64,000 nucleotides of DNA from Syntrophaceae bacterium (GTDB lineage: Bacteria; Desulfobacterota; Syntrophia; Syntrophales; Smithellaceae). The position numbers and the translations under genes are program-made. Below the pieces are notes generated by a model. The model was not told where the DNA came from. It ran no database searches and saw nothing but the letters and a program-made list of their open reading frames with translations. The stretch lies in NCBI GenBank assembly GCA_018056765.1, contig JAGPFA010000010.1:1-64000 (forward strand), written 5' to 3'. Each line of letters begins with the position of its first letter. Position 1 is the first letter of the stretch. Below, one piece after another: positions 1 to 10,837 of the stretch.

Positions 1-1158
1 TTTCTGTTCGGGAATAACCATGAGAGCATTGGCCGTCGCCATGGATTTCAGTATGCCGGATCCCTGCTCGCCGGTAAGCCGCGCCACATACCTGCCTTTT
101 TCATAGCTGACCACGGCCCGCAGAAAGTGTTTCAGGCCCACCTGCTTTTTGATGCTCCGGGCGTTGATTACTTTCATCATCGGCCGGAAAATGTTGGTAT
201 ATCCCTGCATCTTCAGCAGGAAAGGGCGGACAAACTGCTCGAAAGACACCATGACGGAAACAGGATTCCCCGGCAGGCCGAACAGGGGCACTCCTCCAAC
301 AGAGCCGAAGGCCAGCGGCTTTCCCGGACGCATGGCCACCTGCCAGAAATGCATCTCGTTACCGATATCGCGCATGACATCCTTGACAAAATCAAAATCG
401 CCTACGGAGACCCCGCCGGAAGATAAAATGATATCAGCCCGGCCGGCTTGCCTGAAGAAGCGCGCCAGCTCGGCCTTCCGGTCGCGACCGATCCCCAGCA
501 TTACGGGTATCCCGCCGCAGGCGCCGACCAGGGCCGCCAACGAGTAGCTGTTGGAATTGACAATCTTGCCGGCCGGCGGCTCATCGTCAATTTCCACCAG
601 TTCATCGCCGGTTGCCAGTATCGCCACGCGGGGTCTTTGGTGAACGTACACAAACGATTTACCCATCGAGGCCAAAAGACCGATTTGCCCGGGGCGCAGT
701 ACGGCACCCGCTTTGATCGCCAGATCTCCTTTGGTGAGATCCTCACCTGCCGGTCGTATTTCCAGACCGGGGGATGCGGTTATGCCAACCAGTACCGTCT
801 TTGCCGTCTCCTTAGTATCCTCACGGCAGACCACCGCATCCGCCCCTTCGGGAACGACGGCGCCGGTCATGATGCGCGCCGCCTGCCCTTTTCCGATACG
901 TATGCGGGGAAGTTTGCCGGCGGCGATTGTTTCCGTCACTTTAAGTTCCACCGGCCTGGACGCGCTTGCCCCCTGCACATCAGCGGACCTCAGTGCGTAA
1001 CCGTCTTTTGCCGAGTTGGCACGCGCCGGAATATCACGCGGCGAATAAACATCTTCACCAATCACACGTCCGCAGGCCGCCAGGATATCCACTTTTTCCA
1101 GCCCCAGCGGCCGGCAGGCTTCCAGAACGATCCGTCGGGCCTCTTCTAATGAAATCAC
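1..1158 (-). CDS. moeA: MoeA-type molybdopterin molybdenumtransferase (3' end outside window)
   Basis: The protein inserts molybdenum into adenylylated molybdopterin in the last step of molybdenum-cofactor synthesis (cytoplasm). About 386 residues are visible, nearly the full family length of around 400; the stop lies beyond the window edge. Seen in order: an N-terminal domain with AKDGYAL near residue 48, TGDEL near 182, SGGVSVGD near 244 and GLPGNPVSV near 293, all hallmarks of MoeA/MogA-type domains. The start chosen is GTG at 1158 with GGAG 8 nt upstream; the nearby ATG at 1166 is out of frame and stops after three codons. It is divergent from nadA. moaC lies 19 kb away, so the cofactor genes are dispersed here. 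Confidence 0.93.
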   Translation of the reverse strand, partial: MISLEEARRIVLEACRPLGLEKVDILAACGRVIGEDVYSPRDIPARANSAKDGYALRSADVQGASASRPVELKVTETIAAGKLPRIRIGKGQAARIMTGAVVPEGADAVVCREDTKETAKTVLVGITASPGLEIRPAGEDLTKGDLAIKAGAVLRPGQIGLLASMGKSFVYVHQRPRVAILATGDELVEIDDEPPAGKIVNSNSYSLAALVGACGGIPVMLGIGRDRKAELARFFRQAGRADIILSSGGVSVGDFDFVKDVMRDIGNEMHFWQVAMRPGKPLAFGSVGGVPLFGLPGNPVSVMVSFEQFVRPFLLKMQGYTNIFRPMMKVINARSIKKQVGLKHFLRAVVSYEKGRYVARLTGEQGSGILKSMATANALMVIPEQK

Positions 1159-1365
1159 CAATTCATCTCCATGGCTTTGATTCGGGAAACATTATCAGAG
1201 CCTCATCCATTGTCAACATGAAAATATAATCGGGCCTCTCATAGGAAATGCATCGCCCGGGCCAAATCATTCCACCCCGCCTTTGGGCCGCCATTTATTT
1301 TGACCTCTTGAACTATATAAACATTTGCGCTAGGAAGATGCATCCTCCAGGGAAGGGTTAAGCTC

Positions 1366-2274
1366 ATGACACCCCAGCAAAAAAAGATACGTAAATTACT
1401 CAGGGAAAAACAGGGTATTTTACTGGTTCATTACTACATGAGGCCGGAAATTCAGGAAATTGCCGACGTCTTGGGCGATTCACTGGCTCTCGCCCGGGCG
1501 GCGGCGGCATCAGACGCCAAAGTGATCGTCTTTGCCGGTGTCCATTTTATGGCGCAAAGCGCGGCCATTCTTTCACCTGATAAAACTGTTTTATTGCCCC
1601 GCCTGGACGCAGGCTGCCCGCTGGCCGATGCGGCCACCGTCGAATCGGTCCGCCTGATGCGGGAAAAAGAGCCGGAGGCTCTTTTCGTTACCTACATCAA
1701 TTCCAGCGCGGAGGTTAAAGCCCTAAGCGATGTGTGCTGTACTTCCTCCAATGCGCTGCAAATTGTCAACAATCAGCCGGCCGGTAAAAAAATCGTGATG
1801 CTGCCGGACGGTAATCTGGCGCGGCATACATCCTCCGTGACCGGGCGGGAAGTCATCGCGTGGGAAGGATGCTGCCCCGTGCATCAGGCTCTGACGCCAC
1901 AGGAAGTAATTACGCTCAAACAGGAATTTCCGGAAGCGCCTTTTGCCGCCCACCCGGAATGCCGCCCCGACGTGCTGGCCCTGGCCGATTTTGTCGGCTC
2001 GACCTCGGCGATTTTGAAATTCGCGCGCGAATCCGGTGCCCGAACCATCATCATCGGTACCGAAGCGGGCATCCTGGACAAGCTCCGGAAAGACTCTCCG
2101 GACAAGCAATTTGTCCTGGCCTCGGAGGCTCTTTTGTGTGCCGATATGAAAAAAATCACCCTCGATGATATCGAGAAATCACTCATTACGATGCAGCCTG
2201 CCGTCACCGTCTCCCGCAAGATCAGCCGCGCCGCAAAAAAGACACTCGACAGGATGCTGTCTTTGTCCTCCTAG
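1366..2274 (+). CDS. nadA: Quinolinate synthase NadA
   Basis: This [4Fe-4S] enzyme condenses iminoaspartate with dihydroxyacetone phosphate to quinolinate in de novo NAD synthesis. The 302-residue length is normal for the compact NadA form. Visible motifs include VIVFAGVHFMA, GCPLAD, CTSSNA, WEGCCPVH, HPECRPD and IIGTEAGIL. The Cys of GCPLAD, CTSSNA and WEGCC/HPEC regions supply the cluster-binding set of the family. The ATG start is preceded by a purine-rich stretch (GGGAAGGG). nadB is not in the window. nadD, a later NAD gene, is about 10 kb downstream on the other strand. mfd follows after 31 nt on the same strand, so co-transcription is possible. Confidence 0.96.
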   Translation: MTPQQKKIRKLLREKQGILLVHYYMRPEIQEIADVLGDSLALARAAAASDAKVIVFAGVHFMAQSAAILSPDKTVLLPRLDAGCPLADAATVESVRLMREKEPEALFVTYINSSAEVKALSDVCCTSSNALQIVNNQPAGKKIVMLPDGNLARHTSSVTGREVIAWEGCCPVHQALTPQEVITLKQEFPEAPFAAHPECRPDVLALADFVGSTSAILKFARESGARTIIIGTEAGILDKLRKDSPDKQFVLASEALLCADMKKITLDDIEKSLITMQPAVTVSRKISRAAKKTLDRMLSLSS

Positions 2275-2305
2275 CCTGCTTGTGCCTTCATTTGGATGAA
2301 GTTCA

Positions 2306-5300
2306 TTGAGAAAAATCATTAACAAAACACTTCCTGACGATACCCCCGCGCTTCGCGCGCTCCTCGGGAAGCTCCGGGAAGAACCGGCTGTCGATATTCA
2401 CGGGCTTGGCGCCCCGGCACGACCGTTTCTGAGCGCGCTGGTGTTTAAGCGCCTGCAAAAACCCCTGGCAATAATCTGCCCCACAGCCGGGGAAGCGGCC
2501 GCCTTTGCCCGGGACCTCACTCTTTTTGTCGATGAAGACGACATTCTGCACTACCCGCCGCTGGATTTTTTCTCCATCGACATGTTCGCCCTGCAGCGCG
2601 CCGAAGAACTGGCGCGCTTGAGGGCTCTCACCATACTCCAGGTGGACAGCCACAAAATATTCGTCACCAGTATCGAAGCCTGTGCACAAAAGGTCATGCC
2701 TTTTGACAGATTTCAAAAGCAACTGGAAATCATTTCCAAAGGCGACATTCTGCAACTGGAGGAATTCACTCAAAAGCTCATGGATGGCGGATACAGGCGC
2801 GTTTCCCTGGTTGAAAGCCACGGTGAGTTCAGCCTGCGCGGCAATATCCTGGATATTTTCCCGCCGACGATGACGGAGCCGCTGCGCCTGGAAATGTCCG
2901 GCGATGAGGTTGAAACCATCCGCCGCTTCGACTGTGCCTCGCAGCGCTCAGGAGCGTCCGTCAATGCCTTCGTCTTTGGGCCGGCCGCCGAAATTATCAT
3001 GGACGAGGCGGGACTTTTGCGTGCCGTGCGCAATGTCAAACGCAGAGCAGATGAGCTTGAGCTGCCCCGCGACATGCGCAGACGGCTCACGGAAACGCTG
3101 CGTGAACAGACCGCCGCGGTGGTCAACCCGATTTTCCTGCCGCTTTTTTATGAAGACTATGACAGGCCCGAAAGTTTCGGCGACCAGAGTCTCTCCAGTG
3201 TGTTCGACTATCTGCCGCAACACACACTGATTGCTCAAAACGACCCACTGGCCATCGAACAGGCGGCCCGTAACGCCGCCTCCGGTATCGATAAAATACT
3301 CTATAAGGCCAAGGCCGGCGGCAGATTTTATCTGGAAAGTTCAGGCATATATCTGAGCGAGGAAACCCTGCGCGGGCATTTGGCGCGATACCGCCGTATA
3401 CGGTTTATCTCACTGTCGATAGACACGCCCGGACAGCCCGCCGCTTCCGTCCGGATCCTGGCCGAACCTGCAGCGGTGGTGCCGGAAATCAGGCAAGGGG
3501 AAGTGCGCGAAGAGGCGCTGCTGCGCGCCGCGGCCCTGCAGATGAAAGAGTGGCTCGCCCGGGGCCTTGGGGTGTTTTTCGTTTCCCCCACACCCGAGGA
3601 CAGGGCCCGCATGGCTCATTTACTTGCCGGGTATGATCTGCCGCTTGAGGAGCAGGCCGGCGGGCTTCTCCCGGCCACAGGGCATGACCCCGAAAAAAAA
3701 CGGACGGTTTTCGTCTGTGAGGGCAAAATGTCCGGCGGTTTTGTTTCCGGGGATCTGGGAGTGGCTTTTTTGAGCGAGGAGGAAATTTTTTCCCGCAAAA
3801 AAGCACGCCGGCCGTCACGCCCGCGCCGCGAAGGTTATTTCCTTAAATCTTTCGGTGAGCTCAAAGAAGGCGACTATGTCGTCCATACCGATTTCGGCAT
3901 CGGTATTTACCGAGGCCTCCAAAAAATCACCGTGGGCAAAATTGAAAATGATTTTCTGGTGATCGAATACCTGGGTACAGACCGGCTCTATCTGCCGGTC
4001 AACTCTCTGGAAAGAATTCAACGCTATCTGGGGCCGGAAGGCTACACACCTCGTGTAGATAAAATGGGCGGGACTTCCTGGGATTCGGTCAAGGAAAGGG
4101 TGAAAAAGTCCATTCGCGACGTCGCCGAGGAGCTGGTGGCGATCTATGCCGCGCGCGAGGCGATGGAAAGAAAATCATTCGCCCCACCGGAAAATCTCTA
4201 CGAGGAATTCTCGTCGGCTTTCCCGTTCGAAGAAACGCCGGATCAGGCCAGAGCGATTGAAGACGTCCACGCGGACATGGATGACGCCAAACCGATGGAC
4301 CGGCTGATCTGCGGCGACGCAGGCTTCGGAAAAACAGAAGTCGCCCTGCGGGCCGCCTTCCGTGCGGTAATGGACGGAAGACAAGTCGCGCTGCTGGCTC
4401 CGACCACGATCCTCACCGAGCAGCATTACGCGACCTTTTCGGGGCGGCTGGCCGATTATCCTGTCCGTGTGGAGGTGCTGAACCGCTTCAAAAGCGCCGC
4501 CCAAATCAAAACGACTTTGACGGATCTGCGCCTGGGCAGGGTGGATATCGTCATCGGCACGCACCGTCTGCTGCAAAAAGACGTGTCCTTTAAAGACCTG
4601 GGGCTGGTGATCATCGATGAAGAACAGCGCTTCGGCGTAGCCCATAAAGAAAAGCTCAAAAAAATGCGCACGCTGGTCGATGTCCTGACTCTTTCGGCCA
4701 CGCCGATTCCCCGGACACTGCACCTTTCGCTGGTCGGCATCCGCGACCTGTCCATCATCAACACGCCGCCGGTGGAGCGTCAACCGATCAGGACATACGT
4801 TCTGGAGTTCGACGAAGAGGTCATCACGACGGCCATCAGGGCGGAGCTGGCCCGCGGCGGGCAGGTCTTTTTTCTCCATGACCGGGTCCGCTCGATTTAC
4901 TCGATCGCCCATCTGGTGCAAAGACTCGTCCCGCAGGCACGCACGGGCGTGGTGCACGGGCAGATGAAACCCGCTGAAATAGAAAAAACCATGTCGCTCT
5001 TCATCCGGCACGAACTCGATGTGCTGGTTTGCACGACCATTATCGGCTCGGGCCTGGATATACCGTCCGCCAATACCATTATCATCAACCGCGCCGACCG
5101 CTTCGGCCTGTCTCAACTGTATCAGATCCGCGGTCGGGTGGGACGCGGTTCCCTGGAGGCTTCGGCCTATCTTCTCCTGCCCAGGGGGGCCCTGCTGTCA
5201 CGCGACGCCTTGAAAAGGCTTCAAGCCATCAAGGAGTTTTCCGAACCCGGCTCCGGTTTTCGCATCGCCTACAATGACCTGGAAATTCGCGGCGGCGGCA

Positions 5301-5854
5301 ATCTGCTGGGTCTGTCGCAGGCAGGTCATATCTCGGCGGTGGGCTACGAGCTTTACACGGAAATGATGGAAAAAACGGTACGTGAGATCAAAGGAGAAAT
5401 GCCTCCGGTGGAAAATGAGTTTCCCGAAATATCACTGGGCATCTCCGCCTTTCTTCCCGAAGATTACATCCAGGACATCCACCAGCGGTTGATTCTGTAT
5501 AAACGGATTTCACTAGCGGCGGATATGGAGGAAATCGGCGAGCTCGAAAAAGAACTTACCGATTGCTACGGGCCCCTGCCTCCCAGGACCGCCAATCTCT
5601 TGCGGGTCATAAACCTGCGCAATGAGTTAAAACCGCTGCGGGCGACAAAGATGGGCTTCGACGGCCGGTATTTTTATGTTTATTTCCGCCAATCCTCCCC
5701 GATTGATCCGTCGCACATCGTTTCCCTGTCGGCAAAAAAAATTAAGGGATTGCGCTTTACGCCCGATTACAAGCTGTTTTTACCGGCCAAACCGGCTTCC
5801 GACGGGGAAATTCTTGCACAGGCGGAAGAGCTCCTAAAGATGCTTGCCCCTTAG
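2306..5854 (+). CDS. mfd: Transcription-repair coupling factor Mfd
   Basis: Mfd is a DNA translocase that removes stalled RNA polymerase at lesions and recruits UvrA. The protein has 1182 residues (E. coli 1148). The order seen is: UvrB-like N-terminal region; RNA polymerase-interacting CarD-like domain beginning around residue 517 (GDYVVHTDFGIGIYRG); Walker A GDAGFGKTE near 669; DEEQRFG helicase box near 770; TLSATPIPRTL; the RIGRVGRG-type motif VI (IRGRVGRG); and a C-terminal TRCF domain. The start is TTG at 2306 with a weak GGATGAAG upstream; no better in-frame start precedes the conserved region. It lies upstream of two parvulins and uvrA on the same strand, so two partners of nucleotide-excision repair share one stretch. 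Confidence 0.97.
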   Translation: MRKIINKTLPDDTPALRALLGKLREEPAVDIHGLGAPARPFLSALVFKRLQKPLAIICPTAGEAAAFARDLTLFVDEDDILHYPPLDFFSIDMFALQRAEELARLRALTILQVDSHKIFVTSIEACAQKVMPFDRFQKQLEIISKGDILQLEEFTQKLMDGGYRRVSLVESHGEFSLRGNILDIFPPTMTEPLRLEMSGDEVETIRRFDCASQRSGASVNAFVFGPAAEIIMDEAGLLRAVRNVKRRADELELPRDMRRRLTETLREQTAAVVNPIFLPLFYEDYDRPESFGDQSLSSVFDYLPQHTLIAQNDPLAIEQAARNAASGIDKILYKAKAGGRFYLESSGIYLSEETLRGHLARYRRIRFISLSIDTPGQPAASVRILAEPAAVVPEIRQGEVREEALLRAAALQMKEWLARGLGVFFVSPTPEDRARMAHLLAGYDLPLEEQAGGLLPATGHDPEKKRTVFVCEGKMSGGFVSGDLGVAFLSEEEIFSRKKARRPSRPRREGYFLKSFGELKEGDYVVHTDFGIGIYRGLQKITVGKIENDFLVIEYLGTDRLYLPVNSLERIQRYLGPEGYTPRVDKMGGTSWDSVKERVKKSIRDVAEELVAIYAAREAMERKSFAPPENLYEEFSSAFPFEETPDQARAIEDVHADMDDAKPMDRLICGDAGFGKTEVALRAAFRAVMDGRQVALLAPTTILTEQHYATFSGRLADYPVRVEVLNRFKSAAQIKTTLTDLRLGRVDIVIGTHRLLQKDVSFKDLGLVIIDEEQRFGVAHKEKLKKMRTLVDVLTLSATPIPRTLHLSLVGIRDLSIINTPPVERQPIRTYVLEFDEEVITTAIRAELARGGQVFFLHDRVRSIYSIAHLVQRLVPQARTGVVHGQMKPAEIEKTMSLFIRHELDVLVCTTIIGSGLDIPSANTIIINRADRFGLSQLYQIRGRVGRGSLEASAYLLLPRGALLSRDALKRLQAIKEFSEPGSGFRIAYNDLEIRGGGNLLGLSQAGHISAVGYELYTEMMEKTVREIKGEMPPVENEFPEISLGISAFLPEDYIQDIHQRLILYKRISLAADMEEIGELEKELTDCYGPLPPRTANLLRVINLRNELKPLRATKMGFDGRYFYVYFRQSSPIDPSHIVSLSAKKIKGLRFTPDYKLFLPAKPASDGEILAQAEELLKMLAP

Positions 5855-5877
5855 CCCGCTTCGGTATATATGGAAAC

Positions 5878-6858
5878 ATGCGCTCAAAAACAGACAAAAG
5901 ATTCACTACTCCATTGACCAGGCTGCTTTGCATGGCGCTTGTGGTGTTTTTTGCCGTCCCTCCGGTCGGGTGCCGCAGCAAAGAGCAGGAAAAGAAACCG
6001 GTGGCGACAGTCAACGGAGAAATCATCTATCTGCACGAATTTGAAAATGAACTGAAAAACCGGAAAACTCGCCTGGCCATCGATACCTTCAGCCTTTCGC
6101 CGGACCAGCTCGACCAACTGGAAAGCGAAATTCTGGAAGCGATGATCACGGAAAAAATCATTCTCCACCGGGCCGGGCAATTGAATCTTACCGTCAGCGA
6201 CGATGAGCTGGAAACCAGGATTGCAGAAATCCATAGCGGTAACAATGCCGGTCTTTCTGATTTTCTCGCCCGCCAGAACATTTCCTACGATAACTGGCGG
6301 GAGAACCTGCGCAAGGAAATGCTCATCGACAAAGTGGTGGAGACAGACGTCAACGCTGCGATCCGTGTTTCGGAAGATGAAGCCGAAGACTATTTCAACG
6401 ATCATCCGGAGTTTTGCAAAACACCGGCGCGTGTACGCGCCTCGCAAATTGTTCTTCGGGATCGTGAGCAGGCCCTGGCTGCCGCCGCCAGGCTCCAGCG
6501 GGGAGAGGATTTTGCCAGGGTGGCCGCCGAGGTATCGATCGGTCCGGAAGCGGCGGCAGCAGGCGATCTGGGTTTTATCGATCGCGGAACGATGCCGGAG
6601 CCGCTTGATACGCTCCTTTTCAGTTTGCCGGTAGACAAAATAAGCCCGGTCACGCAAACCGCGTATGGCTATCACATCGTGAAAGTCACCCATATTCAAC
6701 CGGCCCGGGCCAGGCCCTTTACCGAATGTAAAGAGGAAATCATGGCCGTAATAAGAGCCAAAAAAGAAGATGCAGCCTTCAACACATGGCTCGATGCGCT
6801 GAAACTCAAGGCTGTCGTTAAAAGGGAAGCAAACGCATTTCGTCGGAAGACACCATAA
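5878..6858 (+). CDS. Parvulin-type peptidyl-prolyl isomerase, probable lipoprotein
   Basis: This is a periplasmic or outer-membrane-anchored foldase of 326 residues. The N-terminus has a basic head, a hydrophobic stretch and Cys32 after PVG. This is a plausible but imperfect lipobox because position -3 is Pro. Next come a SurA-like N-terminal helical domain (VNGEIIYLHEFENEL, LEAMITEKII) and a PpiC/rotamase domain at about residues 180-280 (RASQIVL, GDLGFIDRG, GYHIVKV). The gene starts 23 nt after mfd and is followed 27 nt later by a second, related parvulin. The pair probably serves outer-membrane protein folding together. Substrate specificity cannot be read from sequence. Confidence 0.9.
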   Translation: MRSKTDKRFTTPLTRLLCMALVVFFAVPPVGCRSKEQEKKPVATVNGEIIYLHEFENELKNRKTRLAIDTFSLSPDQLDQLESEILEAMITEKIILHRAGQLNLTVSDDELETRIAEIHSGNNAGLSDFLARQNISYDNWRENLRKEMLIDKVVETDVNAAIRVSEDEAEDYFNDHPEFCKTPARVRASQIVLRDREQALAAAARLQRGEDFARVAAEVSIGPEAAAAGDLGFIDRGTMPEPLDTLLFSLPVDKISPVTQTAYGYHIVKVTHIQPARARPFTECKEEIMAVIRAKKEDAAFNTWLDALKLKAVVKREANAFRRKTP

Positions 6859-6885
6859 ATATCTTAACACCAGGGAGGTTGCGAC

Positions 6886-7863
6886 GTGAAAATCTATCGT
6901 CTGATTTTAATGGTTTTTGTTGCCTTAATCTTTGTCCACGTCGTCTGCGCGGCGGAAACAATGGACAGGATCGTCGCGGTCGTCGACGATGACGTCATTA
7001 CGCAAAGCGAGCTCAACCGGGCATTTGCCCCCTACGCCGCGAGCATTGAAAAAAGTTTTAAGGGCGCGGAGCTGGAAGAAGCTCTCCGTCAGAACAAGCA
7101 GGTGTTTTTGCAAAACATGATTGACCAGATGCTCATCGAGAGAGAAATAAAAAAGGCCCAACCAGGCATCGGGCAGGTAAGCGAGGAAGAGATCATGAGC
7201 ATCATCAACGACATGCTCAACAGGAACAACATTTCCATTGAGGACTATCAGGCCAGGCTGGCGCAAGAGGGCATCCCCATGGAAAGTGTGAAAAAGGATA
7301 TCCGCCTGCAAGTGCTGCGCATGAGACTGCTCAGAAGAGAAGTTCAGTCCAGAATTCTGGTCACGGATGAGGAAATCGGCCATTATTATAACGAGCATCG
7401 CGAAGATTATGAAGGTAAGGAAGCGGTGCGCGTCAAACAGATATTCTTACCTGCACCGGCGCACGGGGACGAGAAAACACGCCAAAATGCCAGGCAACTG
7501 GCCGATGAACTGCTCGCCCGTATCCGCAACGGTGAGCCTTTTGAAGTGATCGCCGCCCAGTACTCCCGCGCACCCGGGGCCCAACAGGGCGGGGACATCG
7601 GCTTTATCGAAAGGGGGATAATCCTGCCGGCACTGGAAAAAGTCGCCTTCAGTCTTGAAAACGGACAGACAAGCGAAGTGATCGAAACTGAGGTTGGGAT
7701 GCACCTGATTTCCGTCGTGGACAGGCGCGGCGCCGGTCTTAAACCTCTTACTAATGTGCGCAATGAAATCAGGGCGAAAATCGAAGAAGAAAAAGTCGCG
7801 AAAAAATATGATGAGTGGATTGAAGAAATCCGCAAGAAATCCTTTATCGATGTCCGCCTTTAG
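6886..7863 (+). CDS. SurA-like periplasmic chaperone / peptidyl-prolyl isomerase
   Basis: This 325-residue protein has a cleavable signal peptide ending near VCAAE. It is followed by the classical SurA start [13 protein letters not shown] and one PpiC domain ([28 protein letters not shown]). E. coli SurA has two parvulin domains; only one is present here, as in many SurA-like proteins. The start is GTG at 6886 with GGGAGG 7 nt upstream. It forms a tandem pair with the preceding lipoprotein parvulin and sits 19 nt before uvrA. Expected role: escorting unfolded outer-membrane proteins across the periplasm. Confidence 0.92.
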   Translation: MKIYRLILMVFVALIFVHVVCAAETMDRIVAVVDDDVITQSELNRAFAPYAASIEKSFKGAELEEALRQNKQVFLQNMIDQMLIEREIKKAQPGIGQVSEEEIMSIINDMLNRNNISIEDYQARLAQEGIPMESVKKDIRLQVLRMRLLRREVQSRILVTDEEIGHYYNEHREDYEGKEAVRVKQIFLPAPAHGDEKTRQNARQLADELLARIRNGEPFEVIAAQYSRAPGAQQGGDIGFIERGIILPALEKVAFSLENGQTSEVIETEVGMHLISVVDRRGAGLKPLTNVRNEIRAKIEEEKVAKKYDEWIEEIRKKSFIDVRL

Positions 7864-7882
7864 CGGACAGTGAATCAGCAGC

Positions 7883-10720
7883 ATGGATTTTATAAAAATC
7901 AGGGGCGCCTCACAGCACAACCTCAAGAGCATCAATCTGGATATCCCCCGCGACAGGCTGGTAGTGATCACCGGCGTTTCCGGATCCGGTAAGTCCTCCC
8001 TGGCTTTTGACACTATCTATGCCGAGGGACAGCGTCGTTACGTCGAGTCTCTATCCACTTACGCACGACAGTTTATCGGTCAGATGGACAAGCCGGATGT
8101 GGAATCCATTGAAGGCCTTTCTCCGGCTATCTCCATCGAGCAACGCGCCGCAAGCCACAACCCCCGCTCCACCGTGGGCACGGTCACCGAAATCTATGAT
8201 TATCTCCGCCTGCTTTTTGCCGGCGTGGGCGTGTGCCATTGTTATAAGTGCAGCAGGGAGATTCATTCGCAAACCATTGACAGCATCGTCAACTGCGTCC
8301 TTGAGCTTCCTGAAAACACGCGCTTCAGCGTCATGTCGCCTCTGGTACGCGGGAAAAAGGGAGAGTTCGCCAAAGAACTTAAAAAGCTGCAGAAGGAAGG
8401 ATTTGCACGGGTGCGCGCCGACGGAGAGGTGCGTGACCTGTCTGAGGAAATCGTCCTGGCCAAAAACAAACGCCACGACATCGATCTGATTGTCGACCGG
8501 CTGGTAATTAAAGACGGGATCCGCAAAAGACTGCGCGACTCCGTGGAAATCGCCGCCACCAAAAGCGACGGCATGGTTCGCATCGTCACCGCCGAAGGAC
8601 GCGAGACTTTGTATTCAGAAAAGTATGCCTGCCCCGATTGCGGCATCAACATGCCCGCCCTTGCTCCGCGCATGTTTTCCTTCAATACGCCCTACGGCGC
8701 CTGTCCGACCTGCAACGGACTGGGATCACGCACGCACTTTGCGGTTGATCTGGTCGTCCCGGATGCCGGCCTTTCGCTCAGGGAAGGGGCCATACTGCCG
8801 TGGGCGGGCCGCCACTCCCTGTATTACTTCAACATGCTCGATGCGCTGGCCTCTCATTACAAGTTTGATATCAACATGCCCTTCGGCAAGTTGCCCGCGA
8901 AAATCCGCGACATTCTCCTTTACGGGTCGGGAAGCGAACTCATCAAATTCTATCACGACCGCGCGGGCAAACGCTATTTCACCCAACGCCCTTTTGAAGG
9001 GGCCATAAGACAGCTCGAACGACGCTGGCGGGAATCAACATCTCTTTCCTCGCGCAATGACCTGGCCCGTTATATCGATTTGAGGCCGTGTGAGGCCTGC
9101 GGCGGGGCAAGGCTGAAAATGGAAAGCCTCGCCGTGACGGTGGGAGGCAAAAACATCTACGAGCTTTGCCTCATGTCCATCCGTGAGTGCCGTGCCTTCA
9201 TCGAAGGCCTCCAGCTCACTTCCCAGGAGCTCGCCATCACCGGGCGCATTATCAAAGAAATCAAAAGCAGGCTTGCGTTTCTGCTCAACGTTGGGATGGA
9301 CTATCTGAATCTGGCTCGTTCAACCTCCACTCTGTCCGGCGGCGAGGCGCAGCGCATCCGTCTGGCCACACAGATTGGTTCCGGCCTGACAGGGGTTTTG
9401 TATGTGCTCGATGAGCCGACTGTCGGCCTGCATCAGAGAGACAATCTCCGGCTCATCGAAACCCTCAAAAAACTGCGCGATCTGGGAAACACCGTGCTGG
9501 TGGTGGAACATGACGCGGATATGATGATGGCCTCGGACCAGATTATCGACCTGGGGCCGGGAGCAGGCGAGCAGGGGGGAGAAATTGTTTTCCAGGGTAC
9601 CCCCGACGAGGTGCTGAAAAGCTCCGCGTCACTTACCGGCAGGTTTCTGTCCGGCAGCGAGACGATCGCCATGCCCGCACAGAAACGAAACGGCACAGGA
9701 CGTTTCATCATTCTGGAAGGGGCGACGCAAAATAATCTGAAAAACATCGACATCAGGATCCCCGTCGGGCTTTTCACCGCTGTGACCGGCGTTTCCGGTT
9801 CGGGGAAAAGCACGATGGTGGTGGAAACTCTCTATAAAGTGGTATCCAGAAGGTTGAGCAAACAAAACGGTGCAATGGGCAGAATAAGAAAAGTACGTGA
9901 TCTGGGGGATATCCAGCGGGTGATCATGATCAATCAACAACCCATCGGACGCACTCCGCGGTCCAACCCGGTTACCTACACCGGCATTTTTACATATATC
10001 CGTGAGTTGTTTGCCGGACTGCCGGAGGCGCGTCTGCGCGGCTACAAACCGGGGCGCTTCAGCTTCAACGTCAAGGGAGGACGCTGCGAGGCCTGTGAAG
10101 GCAACGGGCTTATTAAAATCGAAATGCACTTCCTGCCGGACGTGTATGTGACCTGCGAGGCCTGCCGCGGAAAACGATTCAACCCCGACACACTGGAAAT
10201 CAAATACAAGGACAAAAGCATCTCCGACGTGCTGGACATGACCGTCTGTCAGGCATTGGATTTTTTCACCAACATCCCCGCACTCAAGGTCCACCTGCAG
10301 CTTCTGGCCGATGTGGGGCTGGGCTACATTCGTCTGGGACAGTCAGCCACGACTTTATCCGGCGGCGAGGCGCAGCGTATCAAACTGGCGCGCGAACTGG
10401 GGAAAAGGCCAAACAGCCGCACTCTTTATATTCTGGATGAACCGACCATCGGATTGCACTTTGCCGACATTCAAAAGTTGCTCGATGTCCTGATGCGGCT
10501 CGTGAACATGGGCAACACCATGGTGGTCATCGAACACAATCTCGACGTCATCAAATCGGCCGATCACATCATCGATCTGGGGCCGGAGGGAGGACCGGGA
10601 GGCGGCACGATCGTGGCGCAAGGCACGGTCGAAGAAGTGGCGCAAAACGAACATTCCTTCACCGGGAGTTTTTTAAGAAAAAACCTCGACGACCGGCACC
10701 AGCGGCACACTGTGGTATAA
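7883..10720 (+). CDS. uvrA: Excinuclease ABC subunit UvrA
   Basis: UvrA is the DNA-damage recognition ATPase of nucleotide-excision repair (945 residues, normal length). It shows two ABC modules. The first has [12 protein letters not shown] near residue 31 and [14 protein letters not shown] near 490. The second has [11 protein letters not shown] near 635 and [14 protein letters not shown] near 830. Zinc-binding cysteines are seen at CHCYKC, CPDCG, CPTCNG and in the second insertion [14 protein letters not shown]. The ATG start fits the conserved beginning [14 protein letters not shown]. It is on the same strand as mfd and separated from it only by the two parvulin genes. Confidence 0.98.
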   Translation: MDFIKIRGASQHNLKSINLDIPRDRLVVITGVSGSGKSSLAFDTIYAEGQRRYVESLSTYARQFIGQMDKPDVESIEGLSPAISIEQRAASHNPRSTVGTVTEIYDYLRLLFAGVGVCHCYKCSREIHSQTIDSIVNCVLELPENTRFSVMSPLVRGKKGEFAKELKKLQKEGFARVRADGEVRDLSEEIVLAKNKRHDIDLIVDRLVIKDGIRKRLRDSVEIAATKSDGMVRIVTAEGRETLYSEKYACPDCGINMPALAPRMFSFNTPYGACPTCNGLGSRTHFAVDLVVPDAGLSLREGAILPWAGRHSLYYFNMLDALASHYKFDINMPFGKLPAKIRDILLYGSGSELIKFYHDRAGKRYFTQRPFEGAIRQLERRWRESTSLSSRNDLARYIDLRPCEACGGARLKMESLAVTVGGKNIYELCLMSIRECRAFIEGLQLTSQELAITGRIIKEIKSRLAFLLNVGMDYLNLARSTSTLSGGEAQRIRLATQIGSGLTGVLYVLDEPTVGLHQRDNLRLIETLKKLRDLGNTVLVVEHDADMMMASDQIIDLGPGAGEQGGEIVFQGTPDEVLKSSASLTGRFLSGSETIAMPAQKRNGTGRFIILEGATQNNLKNIDIRIPVGLFTAVTGVSGSGKSTMVVETLYKVVSRRLSKQNGAMGRIRKVRDLGDIQRVIMINQQPIGRTPRSNPVTYTGIFTYIRELFAGLPEARLRGYKPGRFSFNVKGGRCEACEGNGLIKIEMHFLPDVYVTCEACRGKRFNPDTLEIKYKDKSISDVLDMTVCQALDFFTNIPALKVHLQLLADVGLGYIRLGQSATTLSGGEAQRIKLARELGKRPNSRTLYILDEPTIGLHFADIQKLLDVLMRLVNMGNTMVVIEHNLDVIKSADHIIDLGPEGGPGGGTIVAQGTVEEVAQNEHSFTGSFLRKNLDDRHQRHTVV

Positions 10721-10837
10721 GATACCATGGCTAAAAAACCGCTTTTGAAGGCAGAAGGCTTTTTTTCTTGAGTATTTAGCCAAAAAAGACGATATAAACT
10801 TTGAGGACCGGGCCCAACAGGCCCAAAGAACGGGATC

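Noticed and set aside
448-1149. 233-codon plus-strand frame opposite moeA
   Set aside because: The minus strand encodes clear MoeA motifs over the same interval; the plus reading is a shadow.
4175-5116. 313-codon minus-strand open frame inside mfd
   Set aside because: It is antisense to conserved helicase motifs of Mfd, shows no recognisable domain and has no ribosome site; it arises from codon bias of the real gene.
5884-6870. 328-codon minus-strand open frame opposite the lipoprotein parvulin
   Set aside because: It covers the parvulin gene almost exactly in antisense. The plus-strand product has a lipobox and a PpiC domain; this one has nothing recognisable.
10730-10780. Terminator after uvrA
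   Set aside because: A T-run is present near 10760, but the preceding bases do not form a convincing stem.
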